A stretch of DNA of 64,000 nt from PALSA-612 sp963791225 (GCA_963791225.1 CAWBRV010000008.1:868001-932000); one strand, 5' to 3'. Counted from the stretch's first letter, positions 24,827 through 33,382 are shown. Notes: generated by a model from the sequence alone, not told the origin. Program-made: numbers and translations.

Positions 24827-25870
24827 ATGCCTCGCGCGCTCGTCCTCGGCGGGACCGGGTCGATCGGCCGTGCCACCGCCCGGCGACTGCTCGCGTCGGG
24901 CTGGGACGTCGATCTGACCGGCCGCGATCCGGCCAACATGCCCTCCGAGCTCGAGGCGGCTGGAGCACGGTTCATCCCCGGCGACCGCGACGACCCGGCG
25001 CACCTCGCTGCCGCGATCGGCGACGGCGTGGATCTCCTGGTCGACAACGTCTGTTACACGGCCGAGCACGCGCGACTCCTCTTGCCCCTGCTCGACGGCG
25101 CGGGCTCGACGGTGATGCTGTCCAGCAAGGCGGTGTACGTGGACTCCGCCGGTCACCACACGAACTCCGACGTGGGGCCGCACTTCGACGGCCCGATCCG
25201 CGAGACGCAACCCACGATGGCGCCGAGCGACGTGGACTACAACTCGCGCGAGGGTTACGGTGCGAACAAGGTGGCGGCGGAGCACGCGTTTCTCGACGCC
25301 GACCGTCCGGTGACCGTGATCCGGCCCTCGAAGGTCCACGGGGCGGGCGCGCAACAGGCGCGCGAATGGATCTTCGTCAAGCGCGTCCTCGATCGCCGGC
25401 CGGCCGTCTTCCTCGCGCACCGGGGCGCAGGCGTCGACCATCCGACCGCCGCTGCCAACATCGCCGCGCTGATCGAGACCGTCGCCGCGAGGCCAGGACA
25501 GCGCATCCTGAACTGCGCTGACCCTGACGCGCCGAACGCTCTCGAGATCTCGCGGACGATCGCCCGGCAGCTCGGCCACGAGTGGGAGGAAGTGCTACTC
25601 GACGGTGAGCCCGACGGGGACGTCGGCCGGCACTGGTGGGATCCCCCGCAGCCGATCGTGCTCGACACGACGGCGGCCGTCGAGCTCGGCTACGTGCCCG
25701 CTGGCGACTACGCGGCCACCGTGGCCGAGGAGGTCGACTGGCTCGTCGCCTCGGGGCCACGCCAGATCGACGACGAGTTCTTCGACTACGCGGCGGAGGA
25801 CCGTTATCTCGACTCGATCGGCCTGCCGACCACGAGCGCCTCACGGAGCGCCGGCTCGACCGACTCGTAG
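24827..25870 (+). CDS. NAD-dependent epimerase/dehydratase (extended SDR)
   Basis: 347 residues from ATG 24827. A Rossmann glycine motif (LVLGGTGSIGRATARRLL) and the short-chain dehydrogenase YxxxK equivalent (REGYGANKVAAE) are present. A TAGGCT box lies seven bases before the ATG, so this gene may also be started from its own near-leaderless promoter. The substrate is unknown. Its 3' end overlaps the convergent AhpD-like gene by 67 bases (25804-25870). Confidence 0.8.
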   Translation: MPRALVLGGTGSIGRATARRLLASGWDVDLTGRDPANMPSELEAAGARFIPGDRDDPAHLAAAIGDGVDLLVDNVCYTAEHARLLLPLLDGAGSTVMLSSKAVYVDSAGHHTNSDVGPHFDGPIRETQPTMAPSDVDYNSREGYGANKVAAEHAFLDADRPVTVIRPSKVHGAGAQQAREWIFVKRVLDRRPAVFLAHRGAGVDHPTAAANIAALIETVAARPGQRILNCADPDAPNALEISRTIARQLGHEWEEVLLDGEPDGDVGRHWWDPPQPIVLDTTAAVELGYVPAGDYAATVAEEVDWLVASGPRQIDDEFFDYAAEDRYLDSIGLPTTSASRSAGSTDS

Positions 25871-26343
25871 GCCGCGTCCGGCTGGACGCCGAGCGCGTCG
25901 AGCGCCTTCGAGAAGAAGCAGCGTGCGGCCGCCGCCGCGACGACGCTGACGATGTCGGCGTCCGAAAGGCCGAACGCTCGCAGCCGCTCGACGTCCGACT
26001 CGGTCACGCTCGTCGCGTCCTCGGCGACCTTCTCGGCCAGGTCCATGACCGCCACGTCAACCGGCTCGAGGCCAGCCGAGCGATGGTCGATTGCGATCTC
26101 CCGAACGCGCTCGGGGCCGAGGAAGTCCCGCGCCAGCACGCCGCCGTGGGCAAGCATGCAGTAGCTCGAGCGGAGCCGCCGCGCGGCCGCGAGCGTCGCG
26201 AGCTCGTAGCGCCGGAGGTCCATCGAGTCCTTGATCGCACCGTTCAGCTGCTGCCAAGCCGCGTAGATCTCCGGCCGCGTCGCGAACGCCGCGCCGTGGT
26301 TGGGCACGTCGTCGGACTCACGGATCAGCTCGATGAACGCCAT
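25804..26343 (-). CDS. Carboxymuconolactone decarboxylase/AhpD-like protein
   Basis: 179 residues, all-helical peroxidase-related family: LRRYELATLAAARRLRSSYCMLAHGGVL holds the conserved Cys and His, but the first Cys of the AhpD CxxC pair is a Ser (SSYCMLAH). It may therefore be an alkylhydroperoxidase relative without a redox disulphide. The 3' end overlaps the epimerase gene on the other strand for 67 bases, so the C-terminal ~22 residues are encoded opposite that gene's C-terminus. Confidence 0.78.
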   Translation of the reverse strand: MAFIELIRESDDVPNHGAAFATRPEIYAAWQQLNGAIKDSMDLRRYELATLAAARRLRSSYCMLAHGGVLARDFLGPERVREIAIDHRSAGLEPVDVAVMDLAEKVAEDATSVTESDVERLRAFGLSDADIVSVVAAAAARCFFSKALDALGVQPDAAYESVEPALREALVVGRPIESR

Positions 26344-26377
26344 GTCGCTCCTTTCGTCGTCGCGCCCGAGCCTACCG

Positions 26378-27247
26378 TCAGCGCGTCGCGCTGATCAGCG
26401 CGCTGCCCGCGACGATCAGGAGCCCGGCAATCACCGTGCGGCGGCCGATCAGCTCGCTGCGGCCGACGATGATCGCGGCAAAGACGACGCCCCAGATCGA
26501 CTGCGTCGCGTTCAGCGGCGCGACCACCGTCACGCGCCCGTGTGAGAAGCCCTCGACGAGAAAGGCGTAGGTGACGCCGAGCGTCAGCCCGGCCCACAGG
26601 AAGGGGAGGAACGACGGCAGGAATTGCTCGCGGAGCTGCCGGCGGCGCGCGACGAGCAGAAACGCGAGCAGTGCGAGGCACGCGCCGAGCAGCGTCACCG
26701 CCGTCGCGAGCAGCGGGGGCGGATGCCGGTGGGTCGAGGCGGTGCGGACGAGGTTGTCGCGCACGCCGAACATCAGCGCGCAGAGGAGCGCCGCCGCCAT
26801 GCCGAGCGCCTGGAACTCCTTCGGACGCGCCTTCTCGGCGACGAGAAAGACGCCGCCGGCGACGACGACGAGCGTTCCGACGACGAGCCCGACCTGCACG
26901 GGCTCGCCGAGGAAGACGATCGCGAGGATCGCCGAGACGACCGGCGCGACGCCGATCAGGATCGCTGCCCGCGACGGGCCTGCGAGCCGGATCGAATGGA
27001 TGAAGAGGATCTGAGATGCGCCGGGAACGAAGAGGCCGATCAGCAGGAACGGCCACAGCTCGTCCGCATCGACGTGGCCGAGATCGCCGTGCGCGGCGGC
27101 CACGGCGAGCGCGATGACGAACGCGACGGGCGCGACCACGATCGCGCCCACCTCTGGGTCTCCGCCGCGCACGAGGGCCGAACGGATCGCGACCGCCAGC
27201 AGCCCGAAGCCGATACCTGCGAGCACACCGAAGAGAACCGCGAGCAC
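26378..27247 (-). CDS. EamA/DMT-family transporter
   Basis: 289 residues with ten predicted TM helices in two EamA repeats. Typical features: SQILFIHSIRLAGPSRAAILIGVAPVVSAILAIVFLGEPV (end of the first repeat) and APLNATQSIWGVVFAAIIVGRSE (end of the second). Probably an exporter or importer of a small metabolite. It stands 34 bases downstream of the AhpD-like gene start, on the same strand, and is divergent from the MFS gene at 27285. Confidence 0.87.
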   Translation of the reverse strand: MLAVLFGVLAGIGFGLLAVAIRSALVRGGDPEVGAIVVAPVAFVIALAVAAAHGDLGHVDADELWPFLLIGLFVPGASQILFIHSIRLAGPSRAAILIGVAPVVSAILAIVFLGEPVQVGLVVGTLVVVAGGVFLVAEKARPKEFQALGMAAALLCALMFGVRDNLVRTASTHRHPPPLLATAVTLLGACLALLAFLLVARRRQLREQFLPSFLPFLWAGLTLGVTYAFLVEGFSHGRVTVVAPLNATQSIWGVVFAAIIVGRSELIGRRTVIAGLLIVAGSALISATR

Positions 27248-27284
27248 GCATTAGAGTCTCCACCGTGCTCGGATCGCACGTCGC

Positions 27285-28457
27285 GTGAACGTTCGGTTCG
27301 CGGTCGCGGGTGGCTGTGCGGCCGGGCTCGCCTCAGGTTGGAACGTCGGGAACATCGGCGCCGTCGCGACGCAGCTGAGCGCCAGCTACGGCGTCGGGCT
27401 CGCCACCGTCGGGCTGTTCACGACCGCGCTCTTCCTCACGCACCTGCTGCTCCAGGTGCCGGCCGGGCGGGCCAGCGACCGCTACGGCGAACGCCGCGTC
27501 GCGCTCGTCGGGCTCGTGATCATCGTCTGCTTCAACGCGCTGGCGCTGATCGGGCCCTACCCGGCGCTCGCGATCGCGGCACGGACGCTCGTCGGTGTCG
27601 GGACCGGGCTCGCCTTCGTCTCAGGCAGCGCCTACGTGCGGGTGCAGGGCGGCTCGCCGTTCGCTCAGGGCCTGTTCGGCGGCGTCGCGCTCGGCGGCGG
27701 TGGGCTGGCGCTCGCGATCGTGCCGCCCATCGAGGACGCGATCGGCTGGCGGGCGCCGTGGGTGACCGCGATCGTCGTCGGCGCCGCCGGCCTCGTGGTG
27801 CTCGCGGCCGGGCCGGCGGACGTGGCGCGCTCGCGGACTGCCCGGCCGGCGACCACACCGGTCGGCGTGATGCGCGACCGGAGGCTCTACCGGCTGGCCG
27901 TGCTCTACGCCGCGTCGCTCGGCCTCAGCATCGTCGTCGGGAACTGGGTCGTGACGCTGCTGCACCGTCACGGCGGCCTCTCGAAGAGCACGGCCGGGCT
28001 TGTCGGAGCACTGACGCTCGTGCTCGGCGTCGCCACGCGGCCGCTGGGCGGCTGGATCCTCCACGAGCGGCCGCAGTGGGTTCGCCGCGCCGTCGCCGCG
28101 AGTCTCGTCGCCGGGGCACTCGGCACCGTTGCGCTCGCCGTCTCGAAGCCCGTGGGACTGGCCGTTCTCGGCGCGGCGTTGATCGGCCTCGCAGCGGGCA
28201 TTCCGTTCGCACCCTCGTTCACGGGCGCGGCGCTCACGCGGCCCGACGCACCGGCCGCAGCGGTCGGCTTCGTCAACGGCGCGGCCGCGTTCGTGGCGCT
28301 CGTCGGGACGCCGCTGATCGGGCTGACGTTCTCGATCCCGGGCGACGGCCGTTTCGGGTTCGCGATCCTCGCCGGTTGCTGGGTCGCGGCGCTGCTGCTG
28401 CTGCCGAGCCGCGCGCAGCTCGGAGTTCGGGGCTTGGCAGCGTCCGATTCGACCTAG
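27285..28457 (+). CDS. MFS transporter (12-TM)
   Basis: 390 residues, about 12 TM helices. Motif A-like loop RASDRYGERRVALVG between TM2 and TM3 and GGWILHERPQWVRR between the two halves support MFS membership. GTG 27285 was chosen; upstream a TTAGAGT box (27252-27258) precedes a seven-codon GTG leader frame whose TGA overlaps the gene's GTG (GTGA), which may couple translation. Substrate unknown; location suggests uptake or export of a ureide or product. Confidence 0.83.
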   Translation: MNVRFAVAGGCAAGLASGWNVGNIGAVATQLSASYGVGLATVGLFTTALFLTHLLLQVPAGRASDRYGERRVALVGLVIIVCFNALALIGPYPALAIAARTLVGVGTGLAFVSGSAYVRVQGGSPFAQGLFGGVALGGGGLALAIVPPIEDAIGWRAPWVTAIVVGAAGLVVLAAGPADVARSRTARPATTPVGVMRDRRLYRLAVLYAASLGLSIVVGNWVVTLLHRHGGLSKSTAGLVGALTLVLGVATRPLGGWILHERPQWVRRAVAASLVAGALGTVALAVSKPVGLAVLGAALIGLAAGIPFAPSFTGAALTRPDAPAAAVGFVNGAAAFVALVGTPLIGLTFSIPGDGRFGFAILAGCWVAALLLLPSRAQLGVRGLAASDST

Positions 28458-28579
28458 ACGAGATGTTCGACGGCGATCGCGATCGCCTCGTCGCCGGACA
28501 GCGCTGCCCCCTCCCCGCGAGTCGATCCCTCGACGTCCGTGAACACGAAGGTGACGGTTCCGGACGGGAGCTCGCGCAT
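28454..28579 (-). pseudogene. 41-residue remnant: class III cyclase head joined to a short tail
   Basis: ATG 28579 to TAG 28454-28456. The N-terminal 21 residues, MRELPSGTVTFVFTDVEGST plus R, are the exact start of the common actinobacterial class III cyclase (cyclase-ATPase) family, including the first metal-binding Asp. They run straight into GEGAALSGDEAIAIAVEHLV, which looks like the C-terminal end of the same kind of protein (pattern GxALSxDEAxxxAxE). The most economical reading is a ~3-kb in-frame internal deletion. The stop overlaps the convergent MFS stop and the start lies nine bases after the M20 hydrolase stop. Confidence 0.6.
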
Positions 28580-28588
28580 GGCCGACCG

Positions 28589-29824
28589 TCAGGTCAGCGA
28601 GTGAATCGCGTTCAGGATGATCTCGGCCGCGAGGGCGGCGTCCGCGGGGCTTGCGTCCTCGAGCGGCGAGTGGCTGATGCCATCCTTGCAGGGGACGAAG
28701 ACCATCGCGCTCGGGACACGCTCGGCGACGCACATCGTGTCGTGGGCCGCGCCGGAGGGCATGAGCATGAACGGCTCGCCGGTCTCCTGTGCCGCGGTTT
28801 CGAGCGCCGAGACGATGCTCGCGTCCATCGGCGTTGCGGCCAGCGTCTGACGCTGGCGGAACTCGGCGGTCATTCCGCGCCGCTCGGCCGCCTCGCCCGC
28901 GAAGGCGGCGATGTCGCGCGCGACGCCGTGGAACGCGTCCTCGTCGACCCCGCGGACGTCGACGGAGAAGCGCGCCCGCGCCGGAACCACGTTGATCAGC
29001 CCCGGCTCGAACGCGATCTCGCCCACGGTTCCGACCGTGCCGTTGCCGGCCGCGCGGGCGAGCCGCTCGAGCTCGAGGATGCACTCGGCGGCGACGACGC
29101 CCGGGTCGAGCCGGAGCTCCATCGGCGTCGCCCCCGCGTGGTCGGCGCGCCCCTCGACCGTGATGTCGGCGTGCACGTAGCCGGCGATCGCCGTGACGAC
29201 GCCGATCCGGTTGCCCGTGTCCTGGAGGACGCGCGCCTGCTCGATGTGCATCTCGATCCAGCCCGAGAGATCGTCGAGGACGTGGATCGACTCACGCCAA
29301 CGCTCGGGCTCGTAGCCGGCGTCGGCGGCGTGCTCCCAGAACGGCCGCCCGTCGTCTGTGGCGCGGAACGTGTCGCGCAACTCCTCCTCCGTGACGCGCT
29401 GGAGCATGATCCGGCTGCCGAGGAGCATCTGGCCGAAGCCCGAGCCCTCCTCCTCCAGGAAGGAGACCAGCTGCAGCGGAAGGTCGAATCCCAAGTCGGC
29501 ATTCAGTCGGCACACCTCGAGCGCCGTGACGACGCCCATCGTGCCGTCGTACTTGCCCCCGTTCCGGTTCGAGTCGCAGTGCGAGCCGATGCCGAACACC
29601 TTCTCGCCGGCCGGCCGGTTGCGCGCGACAAGCGTGCCGACGGGATCCTCGGAGACGTCGAAGCCGAGCCCCCGCAGCGCGGCGGTGAAGTAGTCCAGCG
29701 TCGCCCGGTAGACGGGCGTGTAGGCGTGGCGCCGGATCGCCTCGTCGGACAGCGTGTAGGCGGGCCCGGCCAGCGTCTCGATGTCGTGCTCGATCCGGGC
29801 TGCGCTCCGCTCCCTGTCCACCAT
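28589..29824 (-). CDS. M20-family amidohydrolase: allantoate amidohydrolase / N-carbamoyl-L-amino-acid hydrolase
   Basis: 411 residues. Dinuclear-metal motifs are readable: IGSHCDSNRNGGKYDGTMGV (His and Asp), LEEEGSGFG (Glu-Glu), the dimerisation-domain GRADHAGATPMELRLD, and SGAAHDTMCV with the C-terminal His. This wording separates the carbamoylase/allantoate hydrolase branch from peptidases. It would cleave N-carbamoyl products made by the dihydropyrimidinase. It shares a 44-base divergent promoter region with the OCD gene. Confidence 0.9.
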   Translation of the reverse strand: MVDRERSAARIEHDIETLAGPAYTLSDEAIRRHAYTPVYRATLDYFTAALRGLGFDVSEDPVGTLVARNRPAGEKVFGIGSHCDSNRNGGKYDGTMGVVTALEVCRLNADLGFDLPLQLVSFLEEEGSGFGQMLLGSRIMLQRVTEEELRDTFRATDDGRPFWEHAADAGYEPERWRESIHVLDDLSGWIEMHIEQARVLQDTGNRIGVVTAIAGYVHADITVEGRADHAGATPMELRLDPGVVAAECILELERLARAAGNGTVGTVGEIAFEPGLINVVPARARFSVDVRGVDEDAFHGVARDIAAFAGEAAERRGMTAEFRQRQTLAATPMDASIVSALETAAQETGEPFMLMPSGAAHDTMCVAERVPSAMVFVPCKDGISHSPLEDASPADAALAAEIILNAIHSLT

Positions 29825-29830
29825 GGCCGC

Positions 29831-29865
29831 CCGACTCTACAACGGCCCGGTCGATGTAGAGTCGG
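29831..29865. promoter_or_regulatory. Divergent promoter/operator with an 11-bp dyad
   Basis: CCGACTCTACA (29831-29841) and TGTAGAGTCGG (29855-29865) are perfect inverted repeats separated by 13 bases. Each arm includes a TAGAGT -10-like box pointing outward: the plus-strand box ends six bases before GTG 29869 and the minus-strand box ends nine bases before ATG 29824. Both messages would be leaderless or nearly so. The symmetry means a dimeric regulator could control both. Confidence 0.6.
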
Positions 29866-29868
29866 CCC

Positions 29869-30882
29869 GTGGCCGAGAGCTGGCGGCACAAGAAGACGCT
29901 GATCCTCGGCCGGAGCGACATGGTCGGGCTCCTCACCCCTGGTGAGTACGTCGACTGCGTCGAGCACGCCTTCCGGATGCACGGTCTCGGGCGCGTCTAC
30001 ATGGAGCCGAAGGGCCACATCGTCCTCGACCGCTACCAGGGCGAGTGGGAGGTGATGCCCTCCTGGATCGAGGAGCCCGAGGCGGCCGCATGCAAGTGGG
30101 TCTCGATCCGTGAGGACAACTCGAAGTACGAGCTGCCGGCCGTCTTCTCGGTCCTCGTCTACACGCATCCCGAGACCGGCTTCCCGCTCGCGATCTGCGA
30201 CGGCTCGCATCACACGCTGATGCGGACGGGCGCCTCCGCTGCGGTGTCGGCGAAGTGGCTGGCCCGGAAAGACTCGAAGGTGCTCGCGATCCTCGGCTCG
30301 GGCTCGGTCGGCAAGGGCACGCTCGCGACCTGCGACGCGGTCTTCGACTGGAACGAGGTGCGCATCTGGAGCCGGACGCAGGAGTCGCTCGACCGTTTCG
30401 TCGCCGCCGAGCAGCCGTCCTACCCGCACCTGGAGCTGAAGACGACGACGGACGTCGAGCAGGCCGTGCGCGGTGCGGAGGTGATCGTCACCGGGACGCA
30501 CGCGCGCCGCTACCTCGTCGAGGACGACTGGATCTCGCCGGGGACGCACATCGCCGCGCTCGGCGCCGACCTCGCCGGCGAGCAGGAGCTCGACCCGCAG
30601 ACGCTCGCCCGCGCGCGCGTCTTCGTCGACGACATCCGCCAGTGCCGCGAGGACGGCGAGATCAACGTCGCGCTCCGGGACGGCGTGATCACCGAGGCCG
30701 ACGTCGCCGGCGAGATCGGCAAGGTGATCTGCGGCGAACTCGACGGTCGCCAGTCCGACGATCAGATCACGGTGTTCGACTCGACCGGCATCGCGCTCCA
30801 GGACTCGGCCACGGTGCCGCTCGAATACGAGCGCGCGGTCGCAGCGGGCGTCGGCATCGAGAAGAAGATGATCAGCACCTAG
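29869..30882 (+). CDS. Ornithine cyclodeaminase / mu-crystallin family dehydrogenase
   Basis: 337 residues. The N-terminal substrate domain includes RTGASAAVSAKWLAR, and the Rossmann domain begins LAILGSGSVGKGTLA, followed by VRIWSRTQESLDRF. Members reduce or oxidise imines and amino acids or cyclise ornithine. In this cluster it may act on an amino or imino acid from carbamoyl hydrolysis (inference). The last codons (IEKKMIST) form the left end of the proposed integrative element and are found again at 53008-53033 with synonymous differences. The coding sequence is intact despite the insertion. Confidence 0.87.
   Translation: MAESWRHKKTLILGRSDMVGLLTPGEYVDCVEHAFRMHGLGRVYMEPKGHIVLDRYQGEWEVMPSWIEEPEAAACKWVSIREDNSKYELPAVFSVLVYTHPETGFPLAICDGSHHTLMRTGASAAVSAKWLARKDSKVLAILGSGSVGKGTLATCDAVFDWNEVRIWSRTQESLDRFVAAEQPSYPHLELKTTTDVEQAVRGAEVIVTGTHARRYLVEDDWISPGTHIAALGADLAGEQELDPQTLARARVFVDDIRQCREDGEINVALRDGVITEADVAGEIGKVICGELDGRQSDDQITVFDSTGIALQDSATVPLEYERAVAAGVGIEKKMIST
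30859..30882 (+). other. Proposed left attachment site (attL) at the 3' end of the OCD gene
   Basis: GAGAAGAAGATGATC (30859-30873) is identical to 53010-53024. The following nine bases end in ACCTAG at both places but differ at the Ser codon (AGC here, TCG at the right end), still encoding IST-stop. That is what is expected if the element supplied a replacement gene end on integration. The integrase stop is eight bases beyond. Confidence 0.62.
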
Positions 30883-30890
30883 GCGTCGGC

Positions 30891-31262
30891 CTAGGCAGAA
30901 ATAGCCTTTTTAAGCGGTGCAGACTCGGCTGAGACCGGCTCAGATGCTGCCATGTGGGTAGAAAGTTGGGTAGAAAGTCCGAGCAGTCGTCGCTCGAGCC
31001 GCTCGGCTTCGTCACGGAACACGACGCCGGCCAGTTTCAAGTAGACCTTTGTCGTCGCCATGTTCACGTGGCCGGCCTTGGCCATGATCGCGATCGGATT
31101 CGCGCCGGCGAGCGCGTCGTTGGTGATCGCGGTCACGCGTAGGTCGTGGAAGGGCCGGAATCCGGCGGGCTTCTCGAGCCCTGCCTTCTTGAACGCGGCG
31201 TCCAGCGCATCCCTGAAGTCGGCGGGGTCAAGCGGACCGCCTGTCTTGGGGTGGCAGAACAC
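30891..31262 (-). pseudogene. Tyrosine recombinase (integrase), C-terminal catalytic fragment
   Basis: 123 residues beginning VFCHPKTGGPLDPADFRDAL. It contains the C-terminal catalytic box RPFHDLRVTAIT (His-x-x-Arg) and AKAGHVNMATTKVYLKL (His and the nucleophilic Tyr). The open frame can be followed upstream to about 31305 (AQTSHWSRVAGVFCHP) and then ceases to look like an integrase. The N-terminal SAM-like domain and the first catalytic Arg are missing, so it is inactive as it stands. The C-terminal codons LSTQLST encode the paired GGGTAGAAAG repeat. Confidence 0.8.
30956..30977 (+). repeat. Paired GGGTAGAAAG direct repeats, left end
   Basis: Two perfect 10-bp copies at 30956-30965 and 30968-30977, 12 bases apart, inside the integrase fragment's 3' coding end. 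A matching pair lies just inside the right end of the element. Candidate arm-type binding sites of the integrase. Confidence 0.6.
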
Positions 31263-31379
31263 CCCGGCGACGCGTGACCAATGCGAAGTCTGCGCACGTT
31301 TCTCCGCAGGCGATCCTCGGTTGGGTCGTCTGCGAGCCCCCCGAGTCGAGGAACTCCTGCCTAGGTTGGCGCGGCAATC

Positions 31380-31414
31380 ACGGAGACGGCCCCTGACCGG
31401 AGGGCCGTCTCCGT
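31380..31414. terminator. Strong hairpin terminator
   Basis: A perfect 13-bp stem ACGGAGACGGCCC / GGGCCGTCTCCGT with a nine-base loop, 34 bases beyond the stop of the secreted protein gene at 31449 (minus strand). It also isolates that gene from the integrase fragment. Confidence 0.8.
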
Positions 31415-31448
31415 CTTGGATCAGGTCGGTGTTCTTGGCCGCTTGGGC

Positions 31449-31937
31449 TCAGCCTTTGCCGACTTTGATGATCGGGCAGTTGAGGACGACGTTGCCGGGG
31501 CGTTCGGTCAGCCCGCTCGTCTTTTCGAGCTTGTTGATCTGGTTGTCGCTGGTGATCAACACAGGCTTCGACCCTGGCTTCCAGGTCAGGATCGTCTCCG
31601 TCCACAGCGGTGAGTAGCTGGGGTCGCCAGGCTGGGCGCCGAAAACAGCGAGCTGGCCGGGGGCGGCGCGGCCCTGCACGAGGTAGATCTCGGGCAGGTG
31701 CTGGACCTTGCCGATGGTGGCGGAGTAGTTGATGTGCATCGACTTGGCCTGCGCCTTGGAGGAGACGTCGGTATTGAGATAGGTGTCTTTGTGTCCGTCG
31801 TAGTAGCCCTGCCACGAAGGCATTGCCGTCGTGCCTGCCGGCCCCATGATCGGCTCGCCGCTGGCGGCGTACGCGGTGACCGCGAAGGCGACGGCGATAA
31901 CCGCCGCGGCGCTCGCAACAACCAGCTTCTTCGACAC
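31449..31937 (-). CDS. Secreted protein of unknown function
   Basis: 162 residues from GTG 31937, which follows GGGAGG. A signal peptide (KKLVVASAAAVIAVAFAVTAYAA) is followed by a soluble domain containing MPSWQGYYDGHKDTYLNTDVSSK and FGAQPGDPSYSPLWTETILTWK. It ends NVVLNCPIIKVGKG. I recall similar ...PGDPxYSPLW... proteins from actinobacteria and other soil bacteria without assigned activity. It lies downstream of the redox module on the same strand after a 455-base gap, so may have its own promoter. Confidence 0.65.
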   Translation of the reverse strand: MSKKLVVASAAAVIAVAFAVTAYAASGEPIMGPAGTTAMPSWQGYYDGHKDTYLNTDVSSKAQAKSMHINYSATIGKVQHLPEIYLVQGRAAPGQLAVFGAQPGDPSYSPLWTETILTWKPGSKPVLITSDNQINKLEKTSGLTERPGNVVLNCPIIKVGKG

Positions 31938-32392
31938 GTCGAGACCTCCCTCGACTCGGGAACCGGATAGAGATGACTTCTCCGATACGAGCGTTTCGGA
32001 TTGTCCCGGCCGGTAGCGCTCGGATCGGGCCGATTTCAAACCTGCAGACGAGGAACGCCGGGCCCGGCAGGTAATGGCCGTGAACGCTTGAGGAGAAAGC
32101 GCCCGACGAAGCGGGAGGGCAATCCCGTCATCGAGTACGGGCAGTTACGGCCGTCTGGCTCAATCGGATTCCCGATTGCCGTACGGGGACAAGCCCGGGC
32201 GCAAATTCGGCGTCTCCAGTCGCAGATTCCACTGCTTCCGGCGAGGGAAGCTAGTGCTGAGAGGGTCGGGCTAGAGCCTCTGACGGGGTGGGAGTCGGTC
32301 CTCGGACTCCCGAACGACTTAACGGCTCTCGGACAGACGACCGTCGGCGATCAGTTGGCGCTTTCTCGGCGGATCGCCTTCATCTTCTGCGA
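31938..32392. other. 455-base spacer upstream of the secreted protein gene
   Basis: Probably holds the promoter of the minus-strand gene at 31937, but no box convinced me. No coding frame or hairpin stood out. Confidence 0.4.
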
Positions 32393-33382
32393 TCAGAGTC
32401 GCGTCTTCGCGACGGCGACTTGGCCGGCGACGGTCGTCATCCCCGGCACCTGGCGCCAGTTGGCCGTGACGAGGCGGGTCGTCCCGTCGCGCACATGGCA
32501 GCGCGCGATGAAGCCGAGGGCGCGTGCGTGGGTGACTCTTCCGGTGCAAAGCTGTCCGCTCGGCAGGTATTCCATCTGGAAAGAGGTGGACAGCAGCGAG
32601 TTGGTCGCGATCAGGAGGTCGGCGCGGACGAGTACCCGTTGGTCGCCGTGGCCCTGACCGGCGAAGGAGACGATTCCCTTGGTCACCCCGAGTTGCTGCT
32701 GAACCTGGCCCGTAAGAGCGTCGCTGAAGGTGCCGGCGTTCCAGGGTTTCGGGTGGAAGCGCAGCGGGCCGACAACGAGGAAGACTGCAATCCCGGCCGT
32801 CGCCAGCGACACGGCGACCGATGCGCCGCGGAGGCGCCACCGGTCCAGCCGCGGTGCGAGCAGACGCCACATGATCGCCCATGAGACGACAGCGATCGCC
32901 GCCGCTTCGAGCGCGAGAAGCCACGGCGTGCTGCGGTCGGTGCCGCTGCCGAGACTGTGAAGGGTCGCTCCGACCCAGACGGCGAAGTTGAGGTAGTGGG
33001 CGCGCCGCCAGAACCGGTAGGAGACACGGGTGTTCCGTAGCCGGTTCGTAATCGCGAGGGCGAGCAGAAGCTCTGCCGCGACGATGCCGAGCCCGACCCA
33101 GATCGGTTTGTACGCGGAGGTGAAGGGGACGATGATCGACGCGATCGAGAAGGGCAGCCAGGCGTCGATCGCGATCGTGACGACGTGGATGATCACGAAG
33201 CTGCCGACCAGGATGCCGCCGAAGCGGTGGACGTCCTCGATCGCGAACCGCGGCCAGCGGTGCAACTTCTTCTTGCCCGCCATGGTGATTCCCAGCACGA
33301 GGGTCGAGCTGATGAGGAGGTAGGCGACGATGCCGGCAGCTCGGGCGGCGTACCAGTCGACAGGGCTCGAGGTCAGATGCAT
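32393..33382 (-). CDS. Ferric-reductase-like transmembrane protein with an extracytoplasmic C-terminal domain
   Basis: 329 residues from ATG 33382. Six or so TM helices with the ferric-reductase/YedZ/MsrQ pattern: YAARAAGIVAYLLISSTLVLGI, VHRFGGILVGSFVIIHVVTIAID (haem His candidates), WRRAHYLNFAVWVGATLHSLGSG (His). A seventh helix (VAVSLATAGIAVFLVVG) leads to an external domain of about 110 residues (GQVQQQLGVTKGIVSFAGQGHGDQ...SGQLCTGRVT...ARCHVRDGTTRL) that resembles nothing I know. It overlaps the ApbE gene by ten bases, indicating coupled production. Confidence 0.78.
   Translation of the reverse strand: MHLTSSPVDWYAARAAGIVAYLLISSTLVLGITMAGKKKLHRWPRFAIEDVHRFGGILVGSFVIIHVVTIAIDAWLPFSIASIIVPFTSAYKPIWVGLGIVAAELLLALAITNRLRNTRVSYRFWRRAHYLNFAVWVGATLHSLGSGTDRSTPWLLALEAAAIAVVSWAIMWRLLAPRLDRWRLRGASVAVSLATAGIAVFLVVGPLRFHPKPWNAGTFSDALTGQVQQQLGVTKGIVSFAGQGHGDQRVLVRADLLIATNSLLSTSFQMEYLPSGQLCTGRVTHARALGFIARCHVRDGTTRLVTANWRQVPGMTTVAGQVAVAKTRL

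Noticed and set aside
27266..27289. Seven-codon GTG leader peptide before the MFS gene
   Set aside because: Could couple translation by its GTGA overlap, but nothing (codon bias, structure) supports an attenuation function. Mentioned only in the MFS entry.
26624..29902. Very long plus-strand open frame (over 1000 codons) across the DMT, MFS and M20 genes
   Set aside because: It reads Arg/Ala/Asp-rich nonsense and runs through three genes supported by clear family motifs. A high-GC shadow.
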